A stretch of 37,354 nucleotides of DNA from HRBIN12 sp035762085 (GCA_035762085.1 DASTPT010000083.1:1-37354); one strand, 5' to 3'. Numbered from the stretch's first letter, positions 1 to 7,591 are shown. Numbers and translations: made by a program. The notes: a model not told the origin generated them from the sequence alone.

Positions 1-138
1 CGGGGTGAAGTCGGCCTGACCCTTCTCGGCCAGGACCTTCGTGATCGCCGCCGTGAGCGTCGTCTTGCCGTGGTCGATGTGCCCGATCGTGCCGATGTTC
101 ACGTGGGGCTTCGTCCGCTCGAACTTCTGCTTCGCCAT
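1..138 (-). CDS. tuf: Elongation factor Tu, N-terminal fragment (cut by window edge)
   Basis: EF-Tu is the GTPase that carries aminoacyl-tRNA to the ribosome. Only the first 46 codons lie in the window. They read MAKQKFERTKPHVNIGTIGH and continue with VDHGKTTLTAAITKVLAEKG, so the P-loop G1 motif GHVDHGKT is complete. The ATG is at 138-136, with an AAGGAG Shine-Dalgarno-like stretch about 12 nt upstream. tRNA-Met lies 42 nt upstream on the same strand, so the two may be co-transcribed. Identification is secure; whether this is tufA or tufB cannot be told from the fragment. Confidence 0.98.
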   Translation of the reverse strand, partial: MAKQKFERTKPHVNIGTIGHIDHGKTTLTAAITKVLAEKGQADFTP

Positions 139-180
139 CTGGTGCTCGCTCCTTCGGTCCCGGGTCCTGGGGTGGCTCCG

Positions 181-252
181 TAGCGGGGGCGGGATTCGAA
201 CCCGCGACACAGCGATTATGAGCCGCTTGCTCTGCCACTGAGCTACCCCGCC
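181..252 (-). tRNA. tRNA-Met (anticodon CAT), elongator type
   Basis: A 72-nt cloverleaf reads on the minus strand: acceptor GGCGGGG/CCCCGCT, T8-A9, D-stem GCTC/GAGC, anticodon stem AGCGG/TCGCT with loop CTCATAA, T-arm GCGGG-TTCGAAT-CCCGC and discriminator A. The 1:72 pair is G-T. The bacterial initiator normally has an unpaired C1-A72, which is absent, so elongator tRNA-Met is more likely. A CAT anticodon could also mean a lysidine-modified tRNA-Ile2. CCA is not encoded; CGG follows the discriminator. Confidence 0.93.
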
Positions 253-266
253 TCAGCGCGCACGAG

Positions 267-272
267 AGTCTA
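267..272 (-). promoter_or_regulatory. Possible -10 element for tRNA-Met-tuf
   Basis: On the minus strand TAGACT (fits TANNNT) ends 14 nt before the tRNA 5' end, a plausible distance for a short leader. No good TTGACA-like -35 is present 17 nt further upstream (TGCCGC), so this is tentative. Confidence 0.3.
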
Positions 273-430
273 CCGGCCGGGACCTGGGTGCGGCACGTCT
301 GACCTGGGCTTCTCGGCATGCGCGCGAAGATCCCGCGAGAACTTCCGCGATCTGCGCATCGCTGCTCGGGGTCGTGGGTATTCATCAATGGATGCCGCTA
401 CACGGTGTTGCGGCGTCGGGAGGTGATCGG

Positions 431-781
431 ATGTACACGGAGATGTGGACGTACCGCGAGGACCTGAGCGACGCCACGGGCCTCGAGGGCTTCGATGTGG
501 AGGCGCTCGACGGGTCCATCGGCAAGATCGACGAGGCAACCACCGACGTCGGCCGTTCGTACGTAGTGGTCGACACCGGCCCCTGGATCTTCGGCCGCAA
601 GGTCGTGATTCCGGCCGGGACGATCTCCCGGATCGACCGCGAGGACGAGAAGGTCTTCGTCGACATGACGAAGGATCAGATCAAGGACTCGCCCGAGTAC
701 GACCCGGACCTGGGCTGGGACGACGATGAGTACCGGACCCGCCTGGGCACCTACTACGGCGACCTTCGCCGCGCCAGCTGA
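431..781 (+). CDS. PRC-barrel domain protein
   Basis: A 116-residue acidic, soluble protein. Residues about 15-75 fit the PRC-barrel fold: a start like TGLEGFDVEALDGSIGKIDE, a run of beta strands (SYVVVDTGPWIFGRKVVIPA), then a strand ending in KVFVDMTKDQIKDSPEYD. That last stretch is typical of stand-alone stress-associated PRC-barrel proteins in actinobacteria. The ATG at 431 is chosen over the upstream in-frame GTG at 374 because GGGAGG sits at 418-423, seven bases before it. A strong hairpin follows the stop. The role of these proteins is poorly known; some PRC domains act in RNA processing or photosynthetic reaction centres, and neither is implied here. Confidence 0.88.
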   Translation: MYTEMWTYREDLSDATGLEGFDVEALDGSIGKIDEATTDVGRSYVVVDTGPWIFGRKVVIPAGTISRIDREDEKVFVDMTKDQIKDSPEYDPDLGWDDDEYRTRLGTYYGDLRRAS

Positions 782-799
782 ACCACGGTAACGCCCAGC

Positions 800-832
800 G
801 AAGAGGGAGCGGCCGAGCGCCGCTCCCTCTTC
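800..832 (+). terminator. Strong hairpin terminator after the PRC-barrel gene
   Basis: A perfect 14-bp stem (GAAGAGGGAGCGGC with GCCGCTCCCTCTTC) and a 5-nt loop start 18 nt after the stop codon at 781. There is no long T tract, as is common for GC-rich actinobacterial terminators. The core stem is nearly repeated at 6623-6652. Confidence 0.75.
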
Positions 833-993
833 CGTGTCTCCCCCGGAGACCGGATCCACCGTGGGACGTGCTGAAGCGGGTAGAGTCCTCCGCGGATCGG
901 CACCCCTCGGAACTGAGCCCGATCCCCGGGATGACCGTCTCCCCCGTCACGTCCGACGCGCCGCCGCGTCAGAGGATGAGGCCAGGAGGAACG

Positions 994-1452
994 ATGGGAG
1001 CATCGACCGTCACGTGGCGTGGGTTCGCGGACGCCGAGCCCGAGCTGGCGGCGTTCGGCGAGGGACTGCTGATGACCCCTCCCGCCTACCTGGCCACCGT
1101 CCGGCGCGACGGTTCACCCCGCGTGCACCCGGTGACGCCGATCCTCGCGGGTGGCGAGCTGTTCGTGTTCATGGAGCCGACGTCACCGAAGGGGCGGGAC
1201 CTGCGCGAGCGCCGGCGGTTCGCCCTCCACAACGGCGTTCCGGACACCGAGGGCTCGGGCGGCGAGTTCTCGGTCAGCGGTGAGGGGATCCCCGTCGACG
1301 ATCCCGCCGTTCGGGCGATCGTGGCCGAGGCGGCGAGCTACGACCCGGCCGACCGATACGTGCTGTTCGAGCTGCGCGTCGCCGAGGCGCGCTGCAACGG
1401 TTACGGCGACGTGTCGCTCCCCACTCAGCGTCGCTGGTCGACCGAGCCCTGA
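994..1452 (+). CDS. Pyridoxamine 5'-phosphate oxidase-fold protein
   Basis: A 152-residue split-barrel flavin (FMN or F420) binding protein of the PNPOx-like superfamily. The family signature near residues 28-60 is visible: PPAYLATVRRDGSPRVHPVT followed by the strand LFVFMEP and the helix SPKGRDLRERRRFALH. The substrate is unknown; relatives include F420-dependent reductases and general stress flavoproteins. The ATG at 994 is preceded by AGGAGG at 984-989 and is preferred to the in-frame start at 868. The last 28 nt overlap, tail to tail, the small HTH gene on the other strand. Confidence 0.85.
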   Translation: MGASTVTWRGFADAEPELAAFGEGLLMTPPAYLATVRRDGSPRVHPVTPILAGGELFVFMEPTSPKGRDLRERRRFALHNGVPDTEGSGGEFSVSGEGIPVDDPAVRAIVAEAASYDPADRYVLFELRVAEARCNGYGDVSLPTQRRWSTEP

Positions 1453-1634
1453 GGGGGCCGGCGCCAGGGCTTCGTGTGCCACCATGCCCGCTCCGCCCAG
1501 GCCTCGATCTCGGCGGGGTCCCACTCGCGAGAGACCACGTCCTCGACCGGCGCGGGGAAGTCCGGGGTCGGCGCGAGCTGGTACACGCGCTGGCGGGTGA
1601 CCCCCAGGTAGTCGGCGATGGCGGCGATGTCCAT
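1425..1634 (-). CDS. Small stand-alone helix-turn-helix protein (AlpA/MerR-like)
   Basis: A 69-residue protein that is almost only a DNA-binding domain. MDIAAIADYLGVTRQRVYQL is a classic winged HTH of the AlpA/excisionase/MerR class: the turn is YLGVTRQRVY and the wing includes DFPAPV. The segment WDPAEIEAWAERAW is the usual C-terminal helix of such regulators. It resembles the many actinobacterial regulators that recognise a single site, but no target can be named. No clear ribosome-binding site precedes the ATG at 1634. Its 3' end overlaps the convergent PNPOx-like gene by 28 nt. Confidence 0.75.
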   Translation of the reverse strand: MDIAAIADYLGVTRQRVYQLAPTPDFPAPVEDVVSREWDPAEIEAWAERAWWHTKPWRRPPQGSVDQRR

Positions 1635-1799
1635 GGCGCGGGACGGTAGCAATTCCTGCGCGACGCGTCCGTAGGCCGAACGCCTGCCCCAGATCGGGAC
1701 CTCAGCGCTCGACGAACCTCCCTCCTCGGGACCCGGTGGGACGCGGGGGCTATGCTCGCGGCCCTGCGAGCCGCGGGACCGGCTGCGAGGGAGGGCGCG

Positions 1800-2156
1800 A
1801 TGACGGAGGTGGTGATCCGACGGTTCGACGACGCTGACGAGACCCGGAGCTTCCATCTCGGGACCTTCGACCTCGTGTCGTTGGGCGGCATGACGATCGG
1901 GCGGGCGAGCTACGAGCCCGGCTGGGTGTGGTCGGAGCACGTCGGGGCCGCGACCGGCGCCGCGTTCTGCGAGGTCGAGCACGTCGGCCTGGTGATCTCG
2001 GGCCGGACGGGCGGTCGGATGCGCGACGGGACCGAGTTCGAGCTCACGCCGGGCGACGTGTTCCACGTCGGTCCCGGGCACGACTCCTGGGTCATCGGGG
2101 ACGAGCCGTACGTCTCCCTGCACTTCCTGGGCGCCACGGACTACGCGAAGCACTGA
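1800..2156 (+). CDS. Cupin domain protein
   Basis: A 118-residue single-domain cupin. The conserved jelly roll is visible: ASYEPGWVWSEHVG (first motif; one His), then HVGLVISGRTGGRMRDGTEF, ELTPGDVFHVGPGHDSWVIG and YVSLHFLG. Histidines that could bind a metal are present in EHV, EVEHV and PGHDSW. The function is unknown: small cupins may be isomerases, dioxygenases or sensors. The ATG at 1800 has a GAGGGAGGG purine run just upstream, so it is chosen over the upstream in-frame ATG at 1752. Confidence 0.85.
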   Translation: MTEVVIRRFDDADETRSFHLGTFDLVSLGGMTIGRASYEPGWVWSEHVGAATGAAFCEVEHVGLVISGRTGGRMRDGTEFELTPGDVFHVGPGHDSWVIGDEPYVSLHFLGATDYAKH

Positions 2157-2187
2157 CGACCCGGCCGGCGACGGGCCTCTCGGACGA

Positions 2188-3062
2188 TCAGGTCGGCTGC
2201 CAGTCGGGGAAGAAGTCCAGCTCCCCGAACGTCTTCCGCTTCGGCTTCGTGCCGTCCTCCCGCATCGTCCAGACGCCGAAGCGGCCATCGCCCGACTGCC
2301 GCATGAACACGATCCGCCTGCCGTTCGGCGAGTAGGCCGGCGCGGACTCGAGCGAGCGGCCGTCCGTGAGCTGCACGAGGTCCGAGCCGTCGGCGTCGAC
2401 CCTCCAGACGTTCTTCCCGCCGCGTGAGAACACCAGCTGGAGCCCGTCGGGCGACCAGTCCGGCCGTTCGTCGATCTTCGGTCCCGTCGTGATCCGGACG
2501 GGGTTCTGGCCGTCGGGATCCATCAGCCAGATGTCGTCGAAGGCCTGCAGATCGCTCGTGTACGCGATCCTGGTCCCGTCCGGCGACCACTCGGGGAACG
2601 CGTCGAACACCTCGTCGTTCTGGGTGAGCCGGGTCGGGTTCGCGCCGTTCGCGTCCATCACCCAGACGTCCTGGAACGCGTCGAGCTCGTTCGACGTGTA
2701 GGCGATCTGGAGCCCGTCCGGCGACCACGACGGCCACGTTTCCTGGGCGAGCGGCGTGGTCGTGATCCTCGTGCGGTTGGACCCGTCCGCGTCCATCACC
2801 CAGATGTCGCAGTTGCCGAACTCACCGCCGGTGCATCGCGTGTACGCGAGCTTCGTGCCCGCTGCGTTCCAATCGAAGAGGCCCTCCCGGGCCTTCGTCC
2901 GCGCCAGGCGCGTGGTCTCACCGGTCCTGGGGTCAAGGAGCCAGGGGTCGCTCTTGCGCTGGAACACGATGTCGCCGTTCGCGCCGGGGAAGGCGGCGTG
3001 CGCGGCCGGTGCGACGACGGCGTGAGCGCGAGCGCGCTCAGGGTGGCGACGAGACGCTTCAC
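2188..3062 (-). CDS. TolB-like beta-propeller protein, exported, apparent frameshift in signal-peptide region
   Basis: The intact part (2967 down to 2188, 259 codons) has at least five TolB/WD40-like PD40 blades with the repeat SPDGxxIAYTS...DIWVMDADGSN. These propellers usually sit outside the membrane and mediate protein contacts. Upstream, a GTG at 3062 opens VKRLVATLSALAL, an export-type n/h region. The matching continuation AVVAPAAHAAFPGANGDIVF is in another frame. The frame changes near 3020-3024 and one missing G would restore it. I cannot tell whether this is a real mutation or an assembly error. The gene starts 11 nt after the stop of the PPOX-class gene, so it is probably co-transcribed with it. 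Confidence 0.75.
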
Positions 3063-3073
3063 GACAGCTCCGA

Positions 3074-3499
3074 TCAGGTCGGCGGGTTCCACGGACCGAC
3101 GCCGCCGAAGCGCTCCGGCGTGATCCGGGTGATGTATCCGGGCGGCGGGTCGGGCATCGGCGGGAAGGGGACGTCCGGCCCCAGGTACGTGCGCGCCAGA
3201 CGCTGCAGGAGCTCCGGGGCGCCGCCCTCGATCACGCGCGCCGTCCCGTACACGACCAGGTACTCGAGCAGGCCCCACTCGTTCACCCTCGAGGAGGGGA
3301 TCGAGAGCGCGACGCGCGGGTCCCGACGCAGGTTGCGGAGCTTCCGTTGATCCGGGAGGGTCGCGAGGACGACCTCGTCGCCGTCGATCCCGACCCAGGC
3401 GGCGGTCACCTGGGGGGACCCGTCCTCGTCGAGGGTGACCACGTGGGCGACGGCGTCGCTGTCGAGGAGGTCGCGCGCGGCATCGGGGATGGGGGCCAT
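3074..3499 (-). CDS. PPOX-class F420-dependent oxidoreductase
   Basis: A 141-residue split-barrel enzyme. The N-terminal helix PIDAARDLLDS-type segment, then AHVVTLDEDGSPQVTAAWVG, the strand DEVVLATLPDQRKLRNLRRD and RVALSIPS are typical of the Rv1155-like, F420H2-binding PPOX group (TIGR03618-like). The reduced substrate is unknown. It is the second gene of a minus-strand run after dinB (71-nt gap) and is followed at 11 nt by the TolB-like gene. F420 use is inferred from family resemblance, since FMN relatives also exist. The ATG at 3499 lacks a strong ribosome-binding site. Confidence 0.85.
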   Translation of the reverse strand: MAPIPDAARDLLDSDAVAHVVTLDEDGSPQVTAAWVGIDGDEVVLATLPDQRKLRNLRRDPRVALSIPSSRVNEWGLLEYLVVYGTARVIEGGAPELLQRLARTYLGPDVPFPPMPDPPPGYITRITPERFGGVGPWNPPT

Positions 3500-3570
3500 C
3501 GGGGTGCCATGCTAGCGCCATCCCGTCGCGCGGGCTGCAGGCGCTCCGCGGGTGCCGTGAGCCGCGGGAC

Positions 3571-4761
3571 TCAGTCGGGCAGGAGCGGCACCGAGATCCC
3601 CTGACCGCGGCCGAGGAGCACGGCGCGCGTGACCGCCGTCGATCCGAACCGACTCCGGACCTCGTCCACCGCGGCGTCGACCGATCCCGCGAGCGGGTGA
3701 TCGAACGGCAGCGCCAGCTGGATCGCCCGGTCGTCGGACAGGTTCGTGAAGGTCACCCCGATCAGCGTGATGCCCTGCGCCCGGATCGTCGGCATCGCGG
3801 CGACGAGCAGGTCGCGCGCCGTGGCGTGGAGCGTCTGGGTGGTCGCCGTCGCCTCGTGCAGCGTGTGCGAGCGCGTCGCCCGCGAGAAGTCCGCGAACCG
3901 CAGGCGGAGGATCACCGTGCGGCACACGCGGTGCGCCTTCCGCAGACGCCGCGAGAGCCGGTCCACCAGGGCGAGGAGGTCGGCGTCCAGGTCCTCGGGC
4001 GACCGCGGCCGGCGGCCGAGCGCCCGCTGGGTCCCCATCGAGCGGCGTCGGCGCCCCACCTGGACCGGCCGAGGGTCGCGGTTGTGCGACAGGGCGTGGA
4101 TGTGCCGGCCCGCCGCCCGCCCGAGCATCCGGACGAGGCTCGCCTCGCCGAGCCGCGCCACCTCCCCCACCGTCGCGATGCCCATTTCGCGCAGCTTCGT
4201 CGCCGTGACCGGCCCGACACCCCACAGTCGCTCGACCGGCAAGGGGTGCAGGAACTCGAGCTCGGCGTCGGTGGGCACCACGAGCAGGCCGTCGGGCTTC
4301 GCCACGCCGCTCGCCACCTTCGCGAGGAACTTCGTCCTGGCCACCCCGACCGAGATCGGCAGGCCCACCCGCTCTCGGACCTCGCGCCGGAGCTGCGCGG
4401 CGATCTCGCTCGGCGTGCCCGAGATCAGCCGGAGCCCGCCGACGTCGAGGAACGCCTCGTCGATCGACAGCCCCTCGACGAACGGCGTCGTGTCGTCGAA
4501 CACCTCGAACAGCGCCTTGCTGGCCTGGCTGTATGCCTCCATCCGCGGGCGCACGACGATCGCCTTCGGGCACAGCCGGCGGGCCTGCGCCCCGCCCATC
4601 GGGGCGTGGACGCCGTACGCCTTGGCCTCGTAGCTAGCCGCGAGGACCACGCCGCCGCCCACGATGACCGGGCGGCCGCGCAGGCGGGGGTCGTCCCGCT
4701 GCTCCACCGACGCGTAGAAGGAGTCCACGTCGGCGTGCAGGATCGGGCCCTCGGTCGCCAC
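3571..4761 (-). CDS. dinB: DNA polymerase IV (Y-family translesion polymerase)
   Basis: A 396-residue Y-family polymerase that copies damaged DNA. Visible motifs: HADVDSFYASVEQ (catalytic Asp 11), the nucleotide-binding YEAKAYGVHAPM, and LSIDEAFLDV with catalytic Asp 101 and Glu 102. The thumb HhH segment WGVGPVTATKLREMGIATVG and a little-finger domain follow. Near the C-terminus QLALPF fits the sliding-clamp-binding motif. The GTG at 4761 is chosen because homology begins right after it (VATEGPILHADVD); the longer open frame to 4875 looks non-homologous. No LexA box was recognised upstream. Confidence 0.96.
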   Translation of the reverse strand: MATEGPILHADVDSFYASVEQRDDPRLRGRPVIVGGGVVLAASYEAKAYGVHAPMGGAQARRLCPKAIVVRPRMEAYSQASKALFEVFDDTTPFVEGLSIDEAFLDVGGLRLISGTPSEIAAQLRREVRERVGLPISVGVARTKFLAKVASGVAKPDGLLVVPTDAELEFLHPLPVERLWGVGPVTATKLREMGIATVGEVARLGEASLVRMLGRAAGRHIHALSHNRDPRPVQVGRRRRSMGTQRALGRRPRSPEDLDADLLALVDRLSRRLRKAHRVCRTVILRLRFADFSRATRSHTLHEATATTQTLHATARDLLVAAMPTIRAQGITLIGVTFTNLSDDRAIQLALPFDHPLAGSVDAAVDEVRSRFGSTAVTRAVLLGRGQGISVPLLPD

Positions 4762-4888
4762 GTGAGCAGCGTCGCACGGCCTACCGACGCGACCGACCAC
4801 AACCCTTCGACCTAACCCGCGGCCCTCACGGGAAGGCCCGAACGTGCTATCGACCGTAGTCCCGAGCTCGACCAATACTGGCTACAGC

Positions 4889-5116
4889 ATGCAGCATCGA
4901 CTCGATCAGCAGCGCTTCGTCGTCGTCTATGGCGACGACGCGGACACGGTCGCGGAGGACCCGACCGTCCTGGTCCTGGACCGGGCCGAGCGGGTCATCC
5001 TCGTGGAGACCACGTATCGCGGCGCCTCGCTCATGCGTCACCGGCCCGACCTCTGCGTGCGCGCGTACGAGCGAGAGACGGACGCGCGCCGGGTGTTCGA
5101 CCTGTTCTGGCACTAG
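4889..5116 (+). CDS. Small hypothetical protein
   Basis: A 75-residue protein (MQHRLDQQRFVVVYGDDADT...) with two short hydrophobic strands, FVVVYGD and VILVETTYR, and a charged C-terminus ending DARRVFDLFWH. No family is recognised. Codon use favours G/C at third positions like the neighbouring genes, which supports coding. The in-frame ATG at 4844 would add 15 residues. No strong ribosome-binding site precedes either start. It ends 16 nt before the 3' end of the convergent tRNA-Thr gene. It might be a non-coding interval, but codon use argues against that. Confidence 0.55.
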   Translation: MQHRLDQQRFVVVYGDDADTVAEDPTVLVLDRAERVILVETTYRGASLMRHRPDLCVRAYERETDARRVFDLFWH

Positions 5117-5132
5117 CGGATCCGAGAGCTGG

Positions 5133-5205
5133 AGCCGGAGAGGGGACTCGAACCCCTGACCCCCTCCTTACCATGGAGGTGCTCTGCCGACTGAGCTACT
5201 CCGGC
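5133..5205 (-). tRNA. tRNA-Thr (anticodon GGT)
   Basis: A 73-nt cloverleaf on the minus strand: acceptor GCCGGAG/CTCCGGC (perfect), D-stem GCTC/GAGC, anticodon stem CCTCC/GGAGG with loop ATGGTAA (anticodon GGT), T-arm AGGGG-TTCGAGT-CCCCT and discriminator T. CCA is not encoded. A TATCCT -10-like hexamer lies on the minus strand at 5220-5215, nine bases upstream. Confidence 0.96.
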
Positions 5206-5239
5206 GGCTCGGACAGGATAGCAACGGCGGTCATCGCCG

Positions 5240-5857
5240 CTAGGCAGGCTCGCCCATGTCACCCGACGGGACCCAGCCGTGACGGAACGCGAAGGCGACG
5301 GCCTCCGTCCGGCTGTGCACCCCGAGCTTCGTCAGGATCCGCTGGATGTGCGTCCCCACGGTCTTCGAGCTGATCCGCAGCTGGCCCGCGATCCTCGCCT
5401 GGCTCGCGCCGGAGGCGAGCAAGCGCAGGATCTCCATCTCTCGGTCGGTGAGCGGATCCTGTCCGTTCCTCGCCATCGCGGGGGGACGACGGAGGAGCCG
5501 ACGAGCCCGGACGAGCAGTTCGTCCTGATCGACCGGCTTCAGGAGGTAGTCGTCCGCACCGATCAGCAACCCCGCGACGCGGTCGACCGGCTCCGTCCGG
5601 ATCCCGGACACGAAGATGATCGGGAGGTCCTCTCCGAACTCCTCACGGAGTTCGTGGCACGTCTCGTAGCCGGACATCGTGGGCAGTTCAACGTCGATCA
5701 CCACGAGGGACACCGCCCGACCGCGGATCGTCGCGAGCGCCTCCTCACCGCTCACGACGGGAACCGTGAGGATGCCCGCTCGCGTGAGCGAACGCACGAT
5801 CGGCTCTCGTGCGTCGTCGTCGGCCGTGACCACCACAGCCGTCAGGCGTTCGTCCAT
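5240..5857 (-). CDS. NarL/LuxR-family response regulator
   Basis: A 205-residue two-component regulator. The receiver spans residues about 6-122: acidic TADDDARE, phospho-acceptor Asp 55 in LVVIDVELPTMSGYE, switch residue in FVSG, and Lys in DDYLLKPVD. A LuxR-type HTH spans about 138-200 (LTDREMEILRLLASGASQAR, then SSKTVGTHIQRILTKLGV). No histidine kinase gene is adjacent, so it is an orphan within this window. The ATG at 5857 is chosen over the GTG at 5866 because GGAGG lies nine bases upstream of it. A 26-bp inverted repeat in the gap upstream could be its operator. Confidence 0.93.
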   Translation of the reverse strand: MDERLTAVVVTADDDAREPIVRSLTRAGILTVPVVSGEEALATIRGRAVSLVVIDVELPTMSGYETCHELREEFGEDLPIIFVSGIRTEPVDRVAGLLIGADDYLLKPVDQDELLVRARRLLRRPPAMARNGQDPLTDREMEILRLLASGASQARIAGQLRISSKTVGTHIQRILTKLGVHSRTEAVAFAFRHGWVPSGDMGEPA

Positions 5858-5994
5858 CTCCCCCACCCTCCGAGCGGTCGACGACTACGGAACGCGCCCG
5901 CTCGGCCCCTGTGTAGGGCGGATTCTCTACGGCCGTTGCCCTCTCGGATATAGGCCGTTCGGGGGACAGCGCCGGGAGCATACATCAGGCCCCC

Positions 5995-6020
5995 TACGCG
6001 AGATGCGGACCTCTCGCGTA
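5995..6020. promoter_or_regulatory. Inverted repeat, possible operator, in the 301-bp gap 5858-6158
   Basis: TACGCGAG and CTCGCGTA form a perfect 8-bp inverted repeat around a 10-nt spacer. It lies between the divergent response regulator and secreted-protein genes. LuxR-type dimers often bind such sites, so autoregulation is possible. The rest of the gap holds GTAG-N10-CTAC at about 5911-5930 and a full-strength AGGAGGTGAT at 6096-6105, too far from the GTG at 6159 to serve it. No further gene is seen. Confidence 0.4.
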
Positions 6021-6158
6021 AGCCAGCCGTACCAGATCTACGGGATGCGACTCCGCGGGACCCCTGGAAACCTGGTTGAGCCAGACGTGAAGAGACGAGG
6101 AGGTGATGGATCGACCGGCCACCGGTGCCCGCGACACGCATCGATGGAAGGAGATCTC

Positions 6159-6572
6159 GTGCGTCGAACCGCACAGTTGTTCGTAGCGACATGCCTCGTC
6201 CTCGGCCTGACCGCCACGTCCGCGTTGGCAGGGAACCCGCACTTCGTGGGGACGCCGAAGGTCGTCCAGTCCGGCAACACGCTCCTCGTGTCCGGCAAGG
6301 TGGCCGGGCTCGGGAACGAGACGCAGATCCACGTCGTGGCGACGGCCGAGGCGGCCTGTCTGAACCGGGGTGGGAACTTCCCGGAGGCCGAGAACAAGGA
6401 GACGTTCAGCGACGAGGGCGACTTCCCCGTTCAGAACGGGAAGGCGACGTTCGACCTCATGCTCGTGGCGTCGTTCCAACCGAAATGCAGCCCCCCGATG
6501 ACCGTGGTCTGGGGTCCCGTGACGATCACGGTATCCGGAGACACCTTCGCGACGTTCTCGATCACGATCTGA
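6159..6572 (+). CDS. Secreted hypothetical protein (beta-rich)
   Basis: A 137-residue protein with a clear Sec signal peptide: VRRT, then a hydrophobic core QLFVATCLVLGLTATSA and cleavage after ALA. The mature part starts NPHFVGTPKVVQSGNTLLVS and looks beta-rich. It includes KVAGLGNETQIHVVATAEAA and CLNRGGNFPEAENK, a pattern known from small secreted actinobacterial proteins of unknown function. Two cysteines in the mature part could form a disulfide. The GTG at 6159 is preceded by AAGGAG at about 6148-6153; the ATG at 6144 would shift that site into the coding region. A hairpin terminator follows. Confidence 0.82.
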   Translation: MRRTAQLFVATCLVLGLTATSALAGNPHFVGTPKVVQSGNTLLVSGKVAGLGNETQIHVVATAEAACLNRGGNFPEAENKETFSDEGDFPVQNGKATFDLMLVASFQPKCSPPMTVVWGPVTITVSGDTFATFSITI

Positions 6573-6622
6573 AGCAGGACGGCGGACGGCGCGACCGCGT
6601 CCCACCGTCCGGTACCACCGAG

Positions 6623-6652
6623 AGGGAGCGACCCCGGCCGGGGCCGCTCCCT
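6623..6652 (+). terminator. Hairpin terminator after the secreted protein
   Basis: AGGGAGCG pairs with CGCTCCCT, then after one mismatch CCCC pairs with GGGG around a GGCC loop; TTT overlaps and follows the stem. It starts 51 nt after the stop. The outer stem matches the core of the terminator at 800-832. Confidence 0.7.
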
Positions 6653-6727
6653 TTCCGTGGGAAGCCTCGATCGCCGCATGGCGGCGACGGGCGAACGCGA
6701 GGCGAGGCCTGATGGGACCATGGCATC

Positions 6728-7177
6728 GTGCGGCGCGTCGCTCCCCTGCTCCTAGCCCTCGTCCTGAGCGCGTGCGGCTCGGACGAGCCCGCCCGGGACG
6801 ACGAGCGCGTGCCCCTCAGGTTCCGCACGGCCGAGGCCGAGGTCATCCTGCGCGTCGAGATCGCCGACACGTCGGCCGAGCGCGCCGAGGGCCTCTCGAA
6901 CCGCGGGGCGATCCCCGCCGACGCCGGGATGGCCTTCGTCTGGGACCGCCCGGTCGAGGCGGACTTCTGGATGAAGGACACGCTGATCCCGCTCCAGATC
7001 GCGTTCTGGGACGACGACGGCCGGATCGTCGCGCTGTTCGAGATGGAGCCGTGCGCCGCCGACCCCTGCCCCACGTACGGGCCCGACCAGCCGATCGTCG
7101 GGGCAGCCGAGGCGAACGCCGGGTGGTTCACCGAGCACGGTGTCCGCGTCGGCGATACCGTGGAGCTCGATGCCTGA
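6728..7177 (+). CDS. DUF192 family lipoprotein
   Basis: A 149-residue protein with a lipoprotein signal: MRRVAPLLLALVLSAC, lipobox LSAC with the acylated cysteine at residue 16. The mature part is a DUF192 domain. Family hallmarks are ERAEGLSNRGAIPADAGMAF, the core FWMKDTLIPLQIAFWDDDG and the end NAGWFTEHGVRVGDTVEL. DUF192 proteins are small envelope beta-barrel-like proteins of unknown role. The GTG at 6728 fits the signal peptide. Its stop overlaps the start of the next gene by 8 bp, so the two are probably translationally coupled. Confidence 0.9.
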   Translation: MRRVAPLLLALVLSACGSDEPARDDERVPLRFRTAEAEVILRVEIADTSAERAEGLSNRGAIPADAGMAFVWDRPVEADFWMKDTLIPLQIAFWDDDGRIVALFEMEPCAADPCPTYGPDQPIVGAAEANAGWFTEHGVRVGDTVELDA

Positions 7178-7496
7178 GACGCCCGAGACCTGCCTGCTCT
7201 GCCGCGCCGATCGCATCACGGCGTGGCAATTCGAGGACGACGAGTGCTGGGTCGCGGACTGCATGGTCTGCGCGACGCCGATGATCGTCTGGCGCACGCA
7301 CGGCCTGCCCGACGCCCGACAGGAGGCGATGCTCCTGTTGCACCTGGAGCGGATCGCCGCCGAGCGGTACGGCGACGAGGGCTACTGGCTGGACCGCGAG
7401 CGCCGGCGGATCCCCGACCACTGGCACGTGCACGCCCGCCCCGCCGGGGGCTTCTTCGACCCCGCGAGCGACCTGTACGGCCGCTTCGGGAGTTGA
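7170..7496 (+). CDS. CxxC zinc-ribbon-like hypothetical protein
   Basis: A 108-residue protein. Its N-terminus has CLLC at residues 7-10 and DCMVC at about 32-36, spaced as in a small zinc ribbon. Later it has HLERIAAERYGDEGYWLDRE and DHWHVHARP. The His-x-His stretch recalls HIT-type hydrolases, but the full HxHxH motif is not seen. No function is assigned. The ATG at 7170 lies inside the end of the DUF192 gene (8-bp overlap) with GTGGAG just upstream. Confidence 0.75.
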   Translation: MPETPETCLLCRADRITAWQFEDDECWVADCMVCATPMIVWRTHGLPDARQEAMLLLHLERIAAERYGDEGYWLDRERRRIPDHWHVHARPAGGFFDPASDLYGRFGS

Positions 7497-7591
7497 CCGC
7501 CCGCGAGCGGCTGACCGGACGTCCAGCGTTGGGGCACAGGACGTGCAACACTCGTGCCACCGGAGCCGCAACGACCGAGAGGGGGGTCGAG

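Noticed and set aside
181..252. Initiator tRNA-fMet
   Set aside because: It has a G1-T72 pair, not the unpaired C1-A72 expected of bacterial initiators.
380..397. TTCATCAATGGATGCC upstream of the PRC-barrel gene as a tenth palindromic site
   Set aside because: It has one TCAT half but no ATGA at the 9-nt spacing, so it does not fit the rule.
3697..4815. 372-residue open frame antisense to dinB
   Set aside because: Low-complexity composition; dinB in the other strand has all Y-family motifs.
6105..6183. Leader peptide frame with AGGAGGTGAT next to its ATG
   Set aside because: The ribosome-binding site would touch the start codon with no spacer. It is kept only as an unexplained strong site in the gap.
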